NCBI RefSeq assembly: GCF_006438915.1
Contig: NZ_RCZE01000002.1
Coordinates: 561,144 to 625,143 of the forward strand
From: Pseudomonas arsenicoxydans
Lineage (GTDB): Bacteria > Pseudomonadota > Gammaproteobacteria > Pseudomonadales > Pseudomonadaceae
Direction of reading: 5' to 3'
Length of the DNA stretch: 64,000 nt
The notes beneath the pieces are model-generated. The model was not told where the DNA came from and ran no database searches. It saw nothing but the letters and a program-made list of their open reading frames with translations. The position numbers and the translations under genes were made by a program. Of this stretch, positions 36,490-46,375 are shown piece after piece; the stretch's first letter is position 1, and every line of letters begins with the position of its first letter.

Positions 36490-36524
36490 CGTAATCTGAT
36501 TACGCATAACGTAATTTGATTGGT
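36490..36524. promoter_or_regulatory. Predicted HmgR operators
   Basis: CGTAATCTGATTACG (36490-36504) is a perfect palindrome around one base. A weaker copy, CGTAATTTGATTGG, starts at 36510, 20 bases on, which is two helical turns. The site lies between hmgA and the IclR-type regulator gene. HmgR of P. putida is known to bind a 17-base palindrome at this place. Confidence 0.8.
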
Positions 36525-36577
36525 ATTGACCGTCAAGCTATAAAGACGCCCATTCGTCCCGGGATCAGACCGCCTTC

Positions 36578-37372
36578 ATGGAAACGCCGCGCAACAACGA
36601 CAAACAGAAAGTCCGCTCGGCCGAGGTCGGCACTGACATCCTCAAGGCCTTGGCCGAGTTGTCGCCCTCGACTTCGCTTTCGCGCCTGGCCGAACACGTG
36701 CAGATGCCGGCGAGCAAGGTTCACCGCTATTTGCAGGCGCTGATCGCCAGCGGCTTTGCCGAGCAAAACCCGGCCACCAACCATTACGGCCTCGGCCGTG
36801 AAGCCTTGCGTGTGGGGCTCGCAGCACTCAACAGTATGGACGTGCTGAAAGTCGGCGCCCTGCCCCTGGCCGAGCTGCGCGATGAACTGAATGAAACCTG
36901 CTTTCTGGCGGTGTGGGGCAATCAGGGGGCGACCGTGGTGCATATCGAGCCGGCGGTGCGCGCGGTGACGGTGGTGACGCAGTTGGGTTCGGTGTTGCCG
37001 CTGCTCAGTTCATCCACCGGTCTGGTGTTTGGCGCGTTTCTGCCCAAGCGCGAAACGGTGGATTTGCGCGACCAGGAACTGCAAAACGCCGCCGATCACA
37101 TTTTGGCGGACGATCAGGCCTACGCGAGCTTGTGCGAACAGATCCGCGAACGCGGCTTGCACCATGTGCATGGTTTGCTGATGCCCGGTGTCGACGCCTT
37201 GTCCGCCCCTGTTTTCAATGCGGTCGGAAACGTCGCGGCGGTCATGACCATTGTCGGCCCGACCTCGTTGTTTCACGCCGACGAAAACGGCCCGGCGGCG
37301 CAGCGATTGCTGGCGGCGACACGGGCCGTGAGTTGGCGAATGGGCTATCAAGCCGACGATGTCAGTCGCTGA
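36578..37372 (+). CDS. hmgR: IclR-type repressor of the homogentisate operon
   Basis: 264 residues. The N-terminal winged helix (about 10-75) has ALAELSPSTSLSRLAEHVQM and ASKVHRYLQALIASGF. The IclR effector domain follows (about 80-255), with NETCFLAVWGNQGATVVHIE and LPLLSSSTGLVFGAFLP. Known HmgR represses hmgABC and is released by homogentisate. Its position, divergent from hmgA with palindromes between, supports the symbol. Confidence 0.9.
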   Translation: METPRNNDKQKVRSAEVGTDILKALAELSPSTSLSRLAEHVQMPASKVHRYLQALIASGFAEQNPATNHYGLGREALRVGLAALNSMDVLKVGALPLAELRDELNETCFLAVWGNQGATVVHIEPAVRAVTVVTQLGSVLPLLSSSTGLVFGAFLPKRETVDLRDQELQNAADHILADDQAYASLCEQIRERGLHHVHGLLMPGVDALSAPVFNAVGNVAAVMTIVGPTSLFHADENGPAAQRLLAATRAVSWRMGYQADDVSR

Positions 37373-37405
37373 GCCAGAGGCAACATCGGCGATCCGTCAT
37401 TGCCG

Positions 37406-39796
37406 TTAGCTGAGGGTGGTTTTGCTGGTGATGCTCTCGGGGTCGTCGAGAATGTCCTGAATAACTTCCAGCGCCCGCTCATGCAATCGGGGTTGCCCGG
37501 TTACATCGGCAAACAGTTTCTCGACGGTGTACACATCCCCCAGTAATCCAATCAGGGTTTTCTGCACGGCAGTGGCCCCCGACTTTCCCAGACCTGCCTT
37601 GCCCAGGACTGCCAACTCAATTACCGCATCCTTGAAATGACTCAGGGCCTTGGACCGATTGCCCTCGGTAAAGGCGTGAACACCTTGCACCAGATTCTGA
37701 GTCAGCAAGGCGACGCTCAATGCGATACCGACGGGCGCGTAGACAATGGCGATGACGCTCACCGCTGAAACTACGGCGTTGTACACAAGGCCGGTGATGA
37801 TCTCTTCAAGGCTTTGGGTCTTTTCGTCGACATCAGAAATGACCTTGGTCAACACGTCGTAATAGCACCAGTACAAATCCGTGATCCGACTATTACGCTC
37901 CAGTGTCGGCGCCTCGGTGAAGTTGGCAAGCTGCTCAAGATCCGTCAGATAAGTACCGACTTGCGACTGGTATTTCCCAAATACCCGTTCGTAGAAATAG
38001 TCGCCAAGTCCGCGGGTTTTCACCGCGGCCACGAAGTCCTCGAACGGCCTCAGCTCGCGTCCATCCGGAGCCTGCGGGGTATACAGATACTCCACAATCT
38101 TCCCGGCAACATGCAGCCTGAAGACGAACGCACCGACGACCAGTCGCCCCCTTAAATGAAGTTTGAACAGCGCACTGTGACCCACCCGGTCAGGCGCCTC
38201 GCCCACCGGGCTGCTCGCTTGCGGATGATCGAACGCCTCGACAACCTTCATCAGTTCTTCGAAGTGTTCCTTCGACACTCGGCCTTTAAACAGCGCCTGC
38301 AGGATGGACACGCGCATCTGGCGTTGCAGGATCCCCATGTATAACTGTTGCCTGAAATACCCTTTGGAGCGGTCGATATAATGTGCGCGCAGCATGTCGA
38401 TGTATTTTTCGCCAGGACGCAACACTCTCGTGTGTAGGGCGAGATCGTTAATATGGAGATTACTGATTGAGGGGTGGCCAGCCTTCACAGTAAAGCGCGG
38501 ATATTTGGACTTTTCATTATCCGCGTAAAAAACCACTTCGCGAACAATCAACTGCGTCAGCGTCATCTTTTCTTCAGGCGTAATTTCCACGTGTATATGA
38601 TCAGGATTGATCTCGACAGGTTCGCCGAAGGTCAGAAGGTAGGCTTCTATTCGTTGTTTGATTAATTGATGGCAAAAGCGCTCATAGCTGACAAACCCGC
38701 CCTCACGCACTTCAATCGTTTTCAGCGCGCGGAGTTCGCAATTGATCCGGGTAAACGTCTGGCGCTGCTGATCAGTCGCCGTGCGATAGCCGTAAGGCGT
38801 GTGGCTTTCTTCCTGTGCGACCAACCAGGCTCGATGATTATAAACAAGCGGGTTTAGTACCTCGGTTCCTGTGTATGGGGTAGGGGCTAGCTCCACGCCA
38901 CGCCATAGGCCGGGTAGTTTGAAGACTTGTTTCAAATAACCACTGATGGCCTCGCGATCCAGCGCATGGGAGCGCCAGAGCAGGTAATCGCGGCCCTGCG
39001 GCGTAGCCGTCCAGGCGCCGATATCAAGGCTCAGGCGCCTGAGGGATGGCAATGGGTACCAGTCCTGCCCGCCAGGCGAATCCGGCGCATACAGCAGCCA
39101 GTCCTCGTTGCCGGGCGTGCGGCTGCCGACAGCAACCAATCCCAAGAGTGGGCGCGTATCGTCACGCAGCTGTAATGGCGCAATCATCAGGTTCGCATCG
39201 CCGTTCACCGCGCGTTGAACCCGCTGAAAATCGCTGTCGTCCAGATGCCTGCGGAGCTTCGCGCCCAAGGCACTCAGCAGCAATTCATCCCGGCTGAAGC
39301 GCGTCATGGCGGCGAGCACCTCACTGCGCTGGTACAAAGCCCGAATTTCAACACCGTAGGCAGCGCGCACGTCGTCGGTCAGCACCTTTTCCAACCATTG
39401 CTGGTTCAGTTCAGAGGGTAGATGCTCACCGACAAACGTGACCCATCCCCGCCCACCTTCATCGTGCAGGCCGCACAGTAGCAAATCCGTGAGGCAACGC
39501 TTGTCCTCCTGGGTGACCCGACGCCCGGCTACATCGAAGAGATAACGGCGGGTGGTCATCAGACTGTCAGGATCCAGGGTGATACCAAATTCCAGCTGTA
39601 GCAGTTGACTGGCAAAGTTTTTTGCGAAGGTCCGCAGACTGACATACGCGCCCAATTGCTTATCCAGTTCAGCCTGGCTGGCGATTAACTGTTGCTCCAG
39701 TTCGCCATAATCAAGTTGTTCCCGACTACTGGCGCGCTCGAGCCATTGCGGACGGTTACCGTTATCAACAGGTAGGTACTTGTTCATTACGTTCAT
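37406..39796 (-). CDS. DUF6543 (dermonecrotic-toxin N-terminal) protein, stand-alone
   Basis: 796 residues. The whole protein matches the pattern of the N-terminal DUF6543 module of large Pseudomonas toxins: MTTRRYLFDVAGRRVTQED, LKTIEVREGGFVSYERFCHQ, YIDMLRAHYIDRSKGYFRQQ, HLRGRLVVGAFVFRLHVAGK. Long hydrophobic stretches (about 690-715) near the end could insert in membranes. In larger relatives this part is followed by leucine-rich repeats, ligase or other toxic domains. Here the protein stops after ILDDPESITSKTTLS with no cargo. There is no signal peptide. It may be a truncated toxin, a delivery-only module, or a complete short form. Confidence 0.75.
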   Translation of the reverse strand: MNVMNKYLPVDNGNRPQWLERASSREQLDYGELEQQLIASQAELDKQLGAYVSLRTFAKNFASQLLQLEFGITLDPDSLMTTRRYLFDVAGRRVTQEDKRCLTDLLLCGLHDEGGRGWVTFVGEHLPSELNQQWLEKVLTDDVRAAYGVEIRALYQRSEVLAAMTRFSRDELLLSALGAKLRRHLDDSDFQRVQRAVNGDANLMIAPLQLRDDTRPLLGLVAVGSRTPGNEDWLLYAPDSPGGQDWYPLPSLRRLSLDIGAWTATPQGRDYLLWRSHALDREAISGYLKQVFKLPGLWRGVELAPTPYTGTEVLNPLVYNHRAWLVAQEESHTPYGYRTATDQQRQTFTRINCELRALKTIEVREGGFVSYERFCHQLIKQRIEAYLLTFGEPVEINPDHIHVEITPEEKMTLTQLIVREVVFYADNEKSKYPRFTVKAGHPSISNLHINDLALHTRVLRPGEKYIDMLRAHYIDRSKGYFRQQLYMGILQRQMRVSILQALFKGRVSKEHFEELMKVVEAFDHPQASSPVGEAPDRVGHSALFKLHLRGRLVVGAFVFRLHVAGKIVEYLYTPQAPDGRELRPFEDFVAAVKTRGLGDYFYERVFGKYQSQVGTYLTDLEQLANFTEAPTLERNSRITDLYWCYYDVLTKVISDVDEKTQSLEEIITGLVYNAVVSAVSVIAIVYAPVGIALSVALLTQNLVQGVHAFTEGNRSKALSHFKDAVIELAVLGKAGLGKSGATAVQKTLIGLLGDVYTVEKLFADVTGQPRLHERALEVIQDILDDPESITSKTTLS

Positions 39797-39964
39797 CTAA
39801 ATGCCCTCAGAAAATAAACACAAAGCCAGGAAATCTGCCTCGTCAAATTATCCAAGGAGCACGCACCACCAAAGCGCTTAAGCAATACCAACTATTTACA
39901 ACTCAAACACGGTGTAACGGGTGGATTTTATCTATCAAGCAAGCCCTCTAACTTACATTCGGTT

Positions 39965-42526
39965 TCAACCCCACAACCCCAACGCTTTGGCCTTCGCCAC
40001 GGCTTGCGTGCGTCTTTCGACCCGCAACTTTCCATGTATACGCCGGGTGTGGGTTTTGACCGTATGCAAAGAAATAAACAGCGTATCTGCAATCTCCTGA
40101 TTGGAATGACCGAGGGCCACCAGCTTCAATACTTGCAGTTCACGCTGGCTCAAGGTTTCCACGGTATCTAAACGACTGCATGGCTGATGACACGCCCCTG
40201 GAGAAGCCTGTTCGTCGACAAACAATAACGGCTGACGCTGGCGCAATTCATTGAGTACTTGATGCGCCTGATACCGTGTAACGTTGCGCAAGCCCTCCTG
40301 CAATACATCAATAGCCTTCGTGGCTTGGCCTTCGAGCCACAGCACTTCAGCCAGGGCCAATTGCAATTCAGTCGCGAGCAACCACATGCCCTGGGTCTGC
40401 GCCTGCTTCATCAATGACTCAAGTTGTGCCGCCGCCTCGCCCGTATCCGGCTCGGTCCGAAACCTTGCGATGATCAACAGGTATTCGATACGCGGGATCA
40501 GCTCAAGCGTGGCCGGGGGTGCCTGCCGCGCCTGCGGACCGCGATAGTGCTTGAGCACACGACTCAACGCTTCGCACACCCGTTCGGCACGTCCCTGTTG
40601 CAACCAGAAATGGCTGCTGACTTGCAGCAGGACGCTGCGGTAGACCGTGTCCGGAATATGCCGTTGCTGCATCAGTCTCTCGGCATCGCGCAGCAAGACG
40701 AACGCCTGGGCATAGTCGCGCTGATTAGCCGCCAGTTGCGCAAGACCCAGAAAGCCGTACAGCACGCGTTTGTCGTGGTTGCACAAGCACTGTTCCAGGC
40801 CGGTTTGAAAGAACACTTCGGCGCGCTCATCGTCGCCCTGGCAGAGTGCGAGCCGACCACGACGCAGCGCGATTCGACCCAGCAACGGCACAGGTCGCTC
40901 GACGGGTTGATTGAGCAATTCATGGATGTTCGCGAGCAGGCTTTCGGCACGCTGGGGAGCGCCACGCTGTTCAAGCAATTGCGCATGATCGAGTTCCAGC
41001 AGCCCTTCGAACACCAGCGAGCCCTGCGCACGCGCCAGGCACAGCGCCTCGCGATTCAACGCCTGCGCCACATCGAGTTCGCCCCGCAGAAGGGCCTGTT
41101 GCGTCAGACCCGACAGGCACATCAAGCGCACGGTCCACAGGTCAGGGCAGAGCTCGCTGAGCGCGTCCAGAAAATGCGCACGCGAGCCTTCCATACGTCC
41201 CTGCAAATGCAGCAACCAACCCTGTTGCGCCTGCCACCGTGCGATCAGTTGCCGCTGCTGTACCGCCGAGGGTTGCGGGGTAAAGCGCGACAACTGTTCG
41301 ATGCAAACGGCGGCTTGTTCGAATCGCCCGGCAAACAACAATGCCGCGGTGATCAAGCCGACCAATTGCGGTGAGCCGAACATCAGCTCTGCGCCTTGAT
41401 GCTCATACAAACGCAACAACAGCACGACCGTCTGCGCCTCGAACAAATGCTCGAAACTGAAGTGCTGCAACAGACTCACCGCGACCTCAGATTCTTCAGC
41501 CAGCAAGGCCTGTTCGAACGCCGCTTTCCAGTCCTGCTCAGCGGCGAACCACTGACAGGCGCGGCGATGCCAGGAACGTCCGGCCGGCCATTGTTCATCA
41601 CGCATCAATTGCATGAGTGGAGGGAAGATCTGCAGCCAGTCGGCCGAGTCCTGCCAAGGCTCGATAAAGCACCCCAGATCCTGCAACGTCTTCAGGCATT
41701 GCGCGCCCTCCCCTGCGCCAAACAGGTGATCGCACAGACATGCATTGAAGCGAGGCAAATGCGCGAGTACCCGCCAGGCCTCCGTCAACTCAGGGGTCAG
41801 GCTGGTGAACAGTTCGTGTTCGAGGTAATCGAGCAATGTGTCCGGTCGACCGTGAAGTGTGTCGCTGCGTGACCAGTCGCATTTTTGCAGCAATGCCACG
41901 CGCACCCCGGCGCACCAACCGCCACTGCCCTGAATGATCTTGCTGGCGGCGGTGTTGGCATCGGCCGGCGTCAGGTGGCGCAACAGCGAGGCAATTTCAG
42001 TTTGCTTGAAGGCCAGCGTCGAGCGCTCACACTCGTACAGTTCATCATCGAGCAGCAACCGTGGCCAGTTGCATTGCGGGCGACGGCGAGTCCCCAGCCA
42101 CCAGGTCAACATCGGGCTGCTGACAGCCAGCATGCGGTCCAGCAGCAGGTCGAGTTCGGGGTTCGGGACACGGCAAAAATCGTCAAGAAACAACCAGGTC
42201 GGCGATTGCAAACGAGCCAGCGAGCCGAGCAGCGCGGTTTCCTCCGATGACGCCAATCCCAATGCCTCAGCCACGCGCTGACGAAAATCCTCCACGTTCA
42301 TGGCTGTGCCCGACAACGGCAACCAACACACCCGATACTGCGGCGGCGCTTGCAACAGACAGTCGGCAAGCAACGCCGACTTGCCACTGCCGGCAGGTGC
42401 GCAGATCAATTTCACCCGTGCGTTCGACGCCAGCAACGGCTCGCTCAAGCGTTCACGCGACAGGTGATGTGAGGACAGACGGGGCAGGAATCCGGAACGG
42501 TCCAGACACGGGGTCATGGCGGTCAT
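39965..42526 (-). CDS. MalT-type LuxR-family transcriptional activator
   Basis: 853 residues. The N-terminal STAND ATPase part has Walker A APAGSGKSALLADCLL (about 41-56) and LFLDDFCRVPNPELD as Walker B. A long TPR-like helical region follows (about 330-770). The C-terminal LuxR helix-turn-helix (about 790-850) has LSQRELQVLKLVALGHSNQE and ISLHTVKTHTRRIHGKL. Such regulators switch on catabolic genes after binding an inducer. It lies downstream of the DUF1302-DUF1329 pair on the same strand, separated by a terminator, and is a candidate regulator of that pair. Confidence 0.9.
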   Translation of the reverse strand: MTAMTPCLDRSGFLPRLSSHHLSRERLSEPLLASNARVKLICAPAGSGKSALLADCLLQAPPQYRVCWLPLSGTAMNVEDFRQRVAEALGLASSEETALLGSLARLQSPTWLFLDDFCRVPNPELDLLLDRMLAVSSPMLTWWLGTRRRPQCNWPRLLLDDELYECERSTLAFKQTEIASLLRHLTPADANTAASKIIQGSGGWCAGVRVALLQKCDWSRSDTLHGRPDTLLDYLEHELFTSLTPELTEAWRVLAHLPRFNACLCDHLFGAGEGAQCLKTLQDLGCFIEPWQDSADWLQIFPPLMQLMRDEQWPAGRSWHRRACQWFAAEQDWKAAFEQALLAEESEVAVSLLQHFSFEHLFEAQTVVLLLRLYEHQGAELMFGSPQLVGLITAALLFAGRFEQAAVCIEQLSRFTPQPSAVQQRQLIARWQAQQGWLLHLQGRMEGSRAHFLDALSELCPDLWTVRLMCLSGLTQQALLRGELDVAQALNREALCLARAQGSLVFEGLLELDHAQLLEQRGAPQRAESLLANIHELLNQPVERPVPLLGRIALRRGRLALCQGDDERAEVFFQTGLEQCLCNHDKRVLYGFLGLAQLAANQRDYAQAFVLLRDAERLMQQRHIPDTVYRSVLLQVSSHFWLQQGRAERVCEALSRVLKHYRGPQARQAPPATLELIPRIEYLLIIARFRTEPDTGEAAAQLESLMKQAQTQGMWLLATELQLALAEVLWLEGQATKAIDVLQEGLRNVTRYQAHQVLNELRQRQPLLFVDEQASPGACHQPCSRLDTVETLSQRELQVLKLVALGHSNQEIADTLFISLHTVKTHTRRIHGKLRVERRTQAVAKAKALGLWG

Positions 42527-42615
42527 TGCAGCGTGCCTTTTTATAGTTGTGCGGCCACCCTAGACCTGTCTAACCCGCTTGTTGAGAAGTATTCAGGACG
42601 TTGATCGACAGCCAT

Positions 42616-42643
42616 AAAAAAGGCGACCCGTCGGTCGCCTTTT
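42616..42643 (-). terminator. Terminator after the DUF1329 gene
   Basis: Arms AAAAGGCGACC (42618-42628) and GGTCGCCTTTT (42633-42643) with loop CGTC. On the minus strand it lies 23 bases beyond the DUF1329 stop. Confidence 0.9.
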
Positions 42644-42665
42644 GCACGGTGAGTGGGTTAAGCCC

Positions 42666-44033
42666 TTACCGAACCCCCTCTGCACGCAGCGCCGATGGCG
42701 TGTAGTCGGCAATCTTGGCGTCGAAACCAAACTCGAAACTGTGCTTCTCTTCGTTCTTCATCCCCAGGGCGATGTACCGGCCGGCAATGATGTCGTAGAG
42801 CGCTTCCAGCGTGTACGCCTGAGCCTGGTGATCGTAGTAATACTGCGCATGCCCTTCGGCCACTCGCCACAGTTGCCCGCGACCGTCGTAGTGATCCGCC
42901 AATGCCACTTGCCAGCTGTCTTCGTCGATGTACATGTGGCGCTTGGCGTAGATGTGACGCTCGCTTGGCTTGACCGTGCCGACCACTTCCCAGACGCGGT
43001 GCAGCTCATAACGGGTCAGGTCCTGATTGATGTGGCCGGCCTTGACGATGTCGTCGTACTTGAGGCTCGGCGAGTCGAGTTTGTAGCTGTTGTACGGGAT
43101 GTACATTTCCTTCTTGCCGATCAGTTTCCAGTCGTAGCGATCCGGCGCACCGGAGAACATGTCGAAGTTGTCGGAGGTGCGCAGACCGTCAGCGGCGGTG
43201 CCCGGGCCGTCATAGGCCACTTGCGGGGCGCGACGTACGCGACGCTGGCCGGCGTTGTAGATCCACGCCAGACGCGGTTCCTTCACCTGATCGAGGGTTT
43301 CGTGCACCAGCAGCACGTTACCCGCCAGACGCGCCGGCGCGGTGACCGACTGTTTGAAGAAGGTCAGCACGTTGGCGGATTTGTCCGCGTCCAGGTCCTT
43401 CATCAGCTGCGGGACGGCGATTTCTTCCTCGAAGCGGATCGGCGTGTAGCTGCCGTTCGTTTGCGGGGTCACTTGGGTGATGATGCGTTTGAGGTTACCG
43501 CCGTGGTAACGGGTGATGTGGTTCCACATCACTTCGACACCGTTCTTGGGAATAGGGAACGCGTAGTAGCGGTTACCGGTGAACCCGGCCAGGCCGTTAC
43601 CGTCGTTGATGGTGCTTACGTTCAGCGCACTGCGCTTGGCCGACTCGTAGATTTCCGGCGGCACGCCCACGGTGCGATGGGTCGGGTAGACCGGGATCCT
43701 GTAGGTTTGAGGGTAGCGCTTGAACATCGCCACCTGGCCTTCCGACAATTTGTCCTTGTACTTGTCGACGGTTGCCGGGGTGATCACGAACAGCGGTTTT
43801 TCGCTGGCGAACGGGTCAGCGAGAAAGCCTTTGCTGTCCACCGCGCCAGCATTTTTTGGAATGCCACCGGTCCAGGCCGGGATCGAGCCGTCGGCGTTGC
43901 CGGCCTTCTCGGCCCCCAGCGGCGTGAGGCTGGTGCCGAGTTTGTTCGCTTCTTCCGGCGACACCGCCGCCATCACGTTGGCAGCCAGCAAGCTCAGGGC
44001 CAGGGCGCCGCATTGCAGAATCATCTTGCGCAT
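42666..44033 (-). CDS. DUF1329 periplasmic protein
   Basis: 455 residues. It has a signal peptide (about 1-22, MRKMILQCGALALSLLAANV then MA), followed by SPEEANKLGTSLTPLGAEKAG, the usual mature start of DUF1329. The fold is LolB/LolA-like, and these proteins are thought to carry a hydrophobic ligand in the periplasm together with a DUF1302 barrel. The start at 44033 is favoured by AAGG nine bases upstream. ATG 44042 is also in frame. It is 23 bases after the DUF1302 gene, clearly one operon. Confidence 0.9.
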   Translation of the reverse strand: MRKMILQCGALALSLLAANVMAAVSPEEANKLGTSLTPLGAEKAGNADGSIPAWTGGIPKNAGAVDSKGFLADPFASEKPLFVITPATVDKYKDKLSEGQVAMFKRYPQTYRIPVYPTHRTVGVPPEIYESAKRSALNVSTINDGNGLAGFTGNRYYAFPIPKNGVEVMWNHITRYHGGNLKRIITQVTPQTNGSYTPIRFEEEIAVPQLMKDLDADKSANVLTFFKQSVTAPARLAGNVLLVHETLDQVKEPRLAWIYNAGQRRVRRAPQVAYDGPGTAADGLRTSDNFDMFSGAPDRYDWKLIGKKEMYIPYNSYKLDSPSLKYDDIVKAGHINQDLTRYELHRVWEVVGTVKPSERHIYAKRHMYIDEDSWQVALADHYDGRGQLWRVAEGHAQYYYDHQAQAYTLEALYDIIAGRYIALGMKNEEKHSFEFGFDAKIADYTPSALRAEGVR

Positions 44034-44056
44034 TGAAATCATCCTTCTCAGCCAGA

Positions 44057-45850
44057 TCAGAAGTTCACGCCGAAGCTCAGCGCCACGAAGTCGCGGTCTT
44101 CGAGGACGTTGTAGTCACCACCAAAGAAGTCGGTGTAACTGAGGCTCGCGGTATAGGTGTTGCGATAGTCGGCATCGACACCGACGCTGACCGCCTTGAC
44201 GCCTTCGTTGAACAGCCCGTTGGGACCGTAACCGGCAACGTCATGCGACCAGGACAGGTTGGGTTTGAGGTTGACCCCGGCGAACACGTCGGCGTAATCG
44301 AGGATCGCCCGGGCGCGGTAGCCCCACGAGGTCGAGGTGACAAAGCCTTCGGTGTCGCCACCGAAACCGTACTGGCCATAGACCGAGTCGCGGCCGTAAC
44401 GCAGTTGGCTGCGCCCCTCCAGCCCACCGACGTGAACCACCGCCGCTTCACCGACCACGGTCAGTCGTTGCGCGCCCAGAACCTGATCGAAGAACTGCGT
44501 CAGGGTGCTCTGGATCTGCGTGACTTCCTTGCGACGGTAGCCTTTGTTGTCGGCGCCAGGCGTCGTCGCGATGGGCGAGGCGGCACCGCCGGCAATCGGG
44601 TTGATCAAGGCCAGGGTCAGGTCGTTGGTGTTGACCTGCACCGGAGCATTCGGGCGATAGCTGATCTCGCCGCTCCACGCCGTGCCGGTCGGCAAGGTGG
44701 TGGAGAAGCTCGCGCCGTAGAGACGAATGTCTTCGGGGTAGTCGAGGTAATACTGGCCGCGACCCAACATCACACTTTGCGCCAGCCCCGCACCGCTACC
44801 GGGTGCCAGGCGGTTGGCGATACCGACCATGCCCGGCAGGCTCGCCAGTGTCGACGCGCCGGCCGTGACGGTGCCCACCGTCGGTGTGCGGCTGTGGTAG
44901 TTCATGAAGTACAAGCCGTACTCGGTGTCATCACCGAGCCAGCGCAACGCGGTGCCCCACTGCCCGGAATCCCGAGCATCGCGGTCGCCACCACGGGGAA
45001 CCACCACCCCTTCGCGGGTCACCAGGATAGGTTGGCCAAACGCGGCTGCCAGCGGCGCCAGCGGAGCAATCGCCGGGCTGCCGACGGTGTAGTTGTTGTT
45101 GCAACCGTCCGCCGCCACGTCGACAGCGAAGAAGGTGCCGCAGTTATCGAGAACAGTCTGGTCCCATTCCAGTTGGTAGAACCCGTCGACCGAGAGCTGA
45201 TCCGTCAGGCCTTGGGAGACGTACAGCATGTTCACCGGAATCAGGCCTTCCTTGATCTCTGCACCGGGACGGCGAAATGCAGAAACGTCGATCGGGTTGA
45301 TGCTGTTGATCGAGTTGCCGATGAAGGTACTTTCGCCCCAGCTCACCACCTGCTTACCGGCGCGCACGCTGCCCGGCAGGTCGGCGATGGCGTAGTTGTG
45401 ATAAACGAAAGCGTCGAGAATTTGCGCGCCGGCAGACTTGGCGCCTTCCTTGCGGCCGTGGTCGCTGATTTGCTTGAACGGGCGATCTTCGTCCTCCAAT
45501 TCGAAGTCGTACCAGTACTTGCCCCGCACGAACACACCGGTGTCGCCATACTTCAATTCGAGGTCGTGGATGCCTTTGACGATTTTGGAAAAGGTTTCGC
45601 CCTTCCCGAAGTTCTGCCTCCCGTCATCACCGGTCGACGACTGCCCGGTCCCGCCGTTGACGGTGCCCACCAAAGATTTCTCGGCATCGCGCATGCCCCA
45701 ACTCGCGCCGACGGACAGCGAGGAGTCAAACGTGCCCTCGATCTCGCCGATATTGAATGAAACAGCCTGCGCCTGGGCACAGCAACCCAAGGCCACCGCA
45801 GCGGCCAGCGCGTGCGGTTTGAAGATGGCGCGCATTGTTGTTTTTGTCAT
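44057..45850 (-). CDS. DUF1302 outer-membrane protein
   Basis: 597 residues. The signal peptide ends near residue 29 (LGCCAQAQA), then the mature N-terminus VSFNIGEIEGTFDSSLSVGA. The beta-strand-rich remainder ends VALSFGVNF with a terminal Phe, as in outer-membrane barrels. DUF1302 proteins pair with DUF1329 proteins and are often found near RND pumps and lipid or steroid catabolism genes. The start at 45850 gives a proper signal peptide. The frame continues upstream without support. Confidence 0.9.
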   Translation of the reverse strand: MTKTTMRAIFKPHALAAAVALGCCAQAQAVSFNIGEIEGTFDSSLSVGASWGMRDAEKSLVGTVNGGTGQSSTGDDGRQNFGKGETFSKIVKGIHDLELKYGDTGVFVRGKYWYDFELEDEDRPFKQISDHGRKEGAKSAGAQILDAFVYHNYAIADLPGSVRAGKQVVSWGESTFIGNSINSINPIDVSAFRRPGAEIKEGLIPVNMLYVSQGLTDQLSVDGFYQLEWDQTVLDNCGTFFAVDVAADGCNNNYTVGSPAIAPLAPLAAAFGQPILVTREGVVVPRGGDRDARDSGQWGTALRWLGDDTEYGLYFMNYHSRTPTVGTVTAGASTLASLPGMVGIANRLAPGSGAGLAQSVMLGRGQYYLDYPEDIRLYGASFSTTLPTGTAWSGEISYRPNAPVQVNTNDLTLALINPIAGGAASPIATTPGADNKGYRRKEVTQIQSTLTQFFDQVLGAQRLTVVGEAAVVHVGGLEGRSQLRYGRDSVYGQYGFGGDTEGFVTSTSWGYRARAILDYADVFAGVNLKPNLSWSHDVAGYGPNGLFNEGVKAVSVGVDADYRNTYTASLSYTDFFGGDYNVLEDRDFVALSFGVNF

Positions 45851-45919
45851 GCGTCTTCCCCGGTGAGTGACAGAAGGCCCCACCCTACTGCCGCAACCGG
45901 GGAGCGATAAGCGCACCAA

Positions 45920-46263
45920 GGAGGTATTCGCGGTGTACCTCTAAAGGATGAATGGTCAGACAGGGCGCGGGTTTGCGCGGGGCATGGATGGGCTGGATAG
46001 AGGGTTATCAGTCAGACGCATGGGTGTGGTGTGCCGGGACTGTTACTCATGCTGCAACACTGCATGTTGCGAATCGCTATTTTTCCTTAGGGCTCAACGG
46101 CTTATTCTTGCCGGGCTTTCACGGTGATCCGCCGGGCAGCACGAAGCCATGGGGTGTGATCAACCCACGCCATCGGCGACAGAATTCAGATGAATCGACG
46201 CATTTTCGATTGATCGCCCCGTGTACACAGACGTTGATTTGTAGCTCCTGATCCAACGTCTTA
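45920..46263. other. Intergenic stretch without a recognised gene
   Basis: Between the DUF1302 start and the terminator of the SDR gene there is about 340 bases without a convincing ORF or repeat. Promoters for the minus-strand DUF1302 operon should lie near 45860-46000, but no operator could be assigned. Confidence 0.5.
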
Positions 46264-46266
46264 CTT

Positions 46267-46294
46267 GGCCGCTGCGTTTGCAGCGGCCTTTTTT
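46267..46294. terminator. Hairpin terminator between the SDR gene and DUF1302 region
   Basis: GGCCGCTG (46267-46274) pairs with CAGCGGCC (46281-46288), followed by six Ts on the plus strand. It lies 82 bases beyond the minus-strand SDR stop. Confidence 0.75.
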
Positions 46295-46375
46295 ATGGGC
46301 GATGGTTTTGTGAGGATGAGAACCGGCGGGAAGAACGCACGACTCAGGCAAGCCCTGCGCAGGGGTGCATCTCGT

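Noticed and set aside
44033..45760. 575-codon frame opposite the DUF1302 gene
   Set aside because: Shadow of a gene with a clear signal peptide and barrel ending; no independent features.
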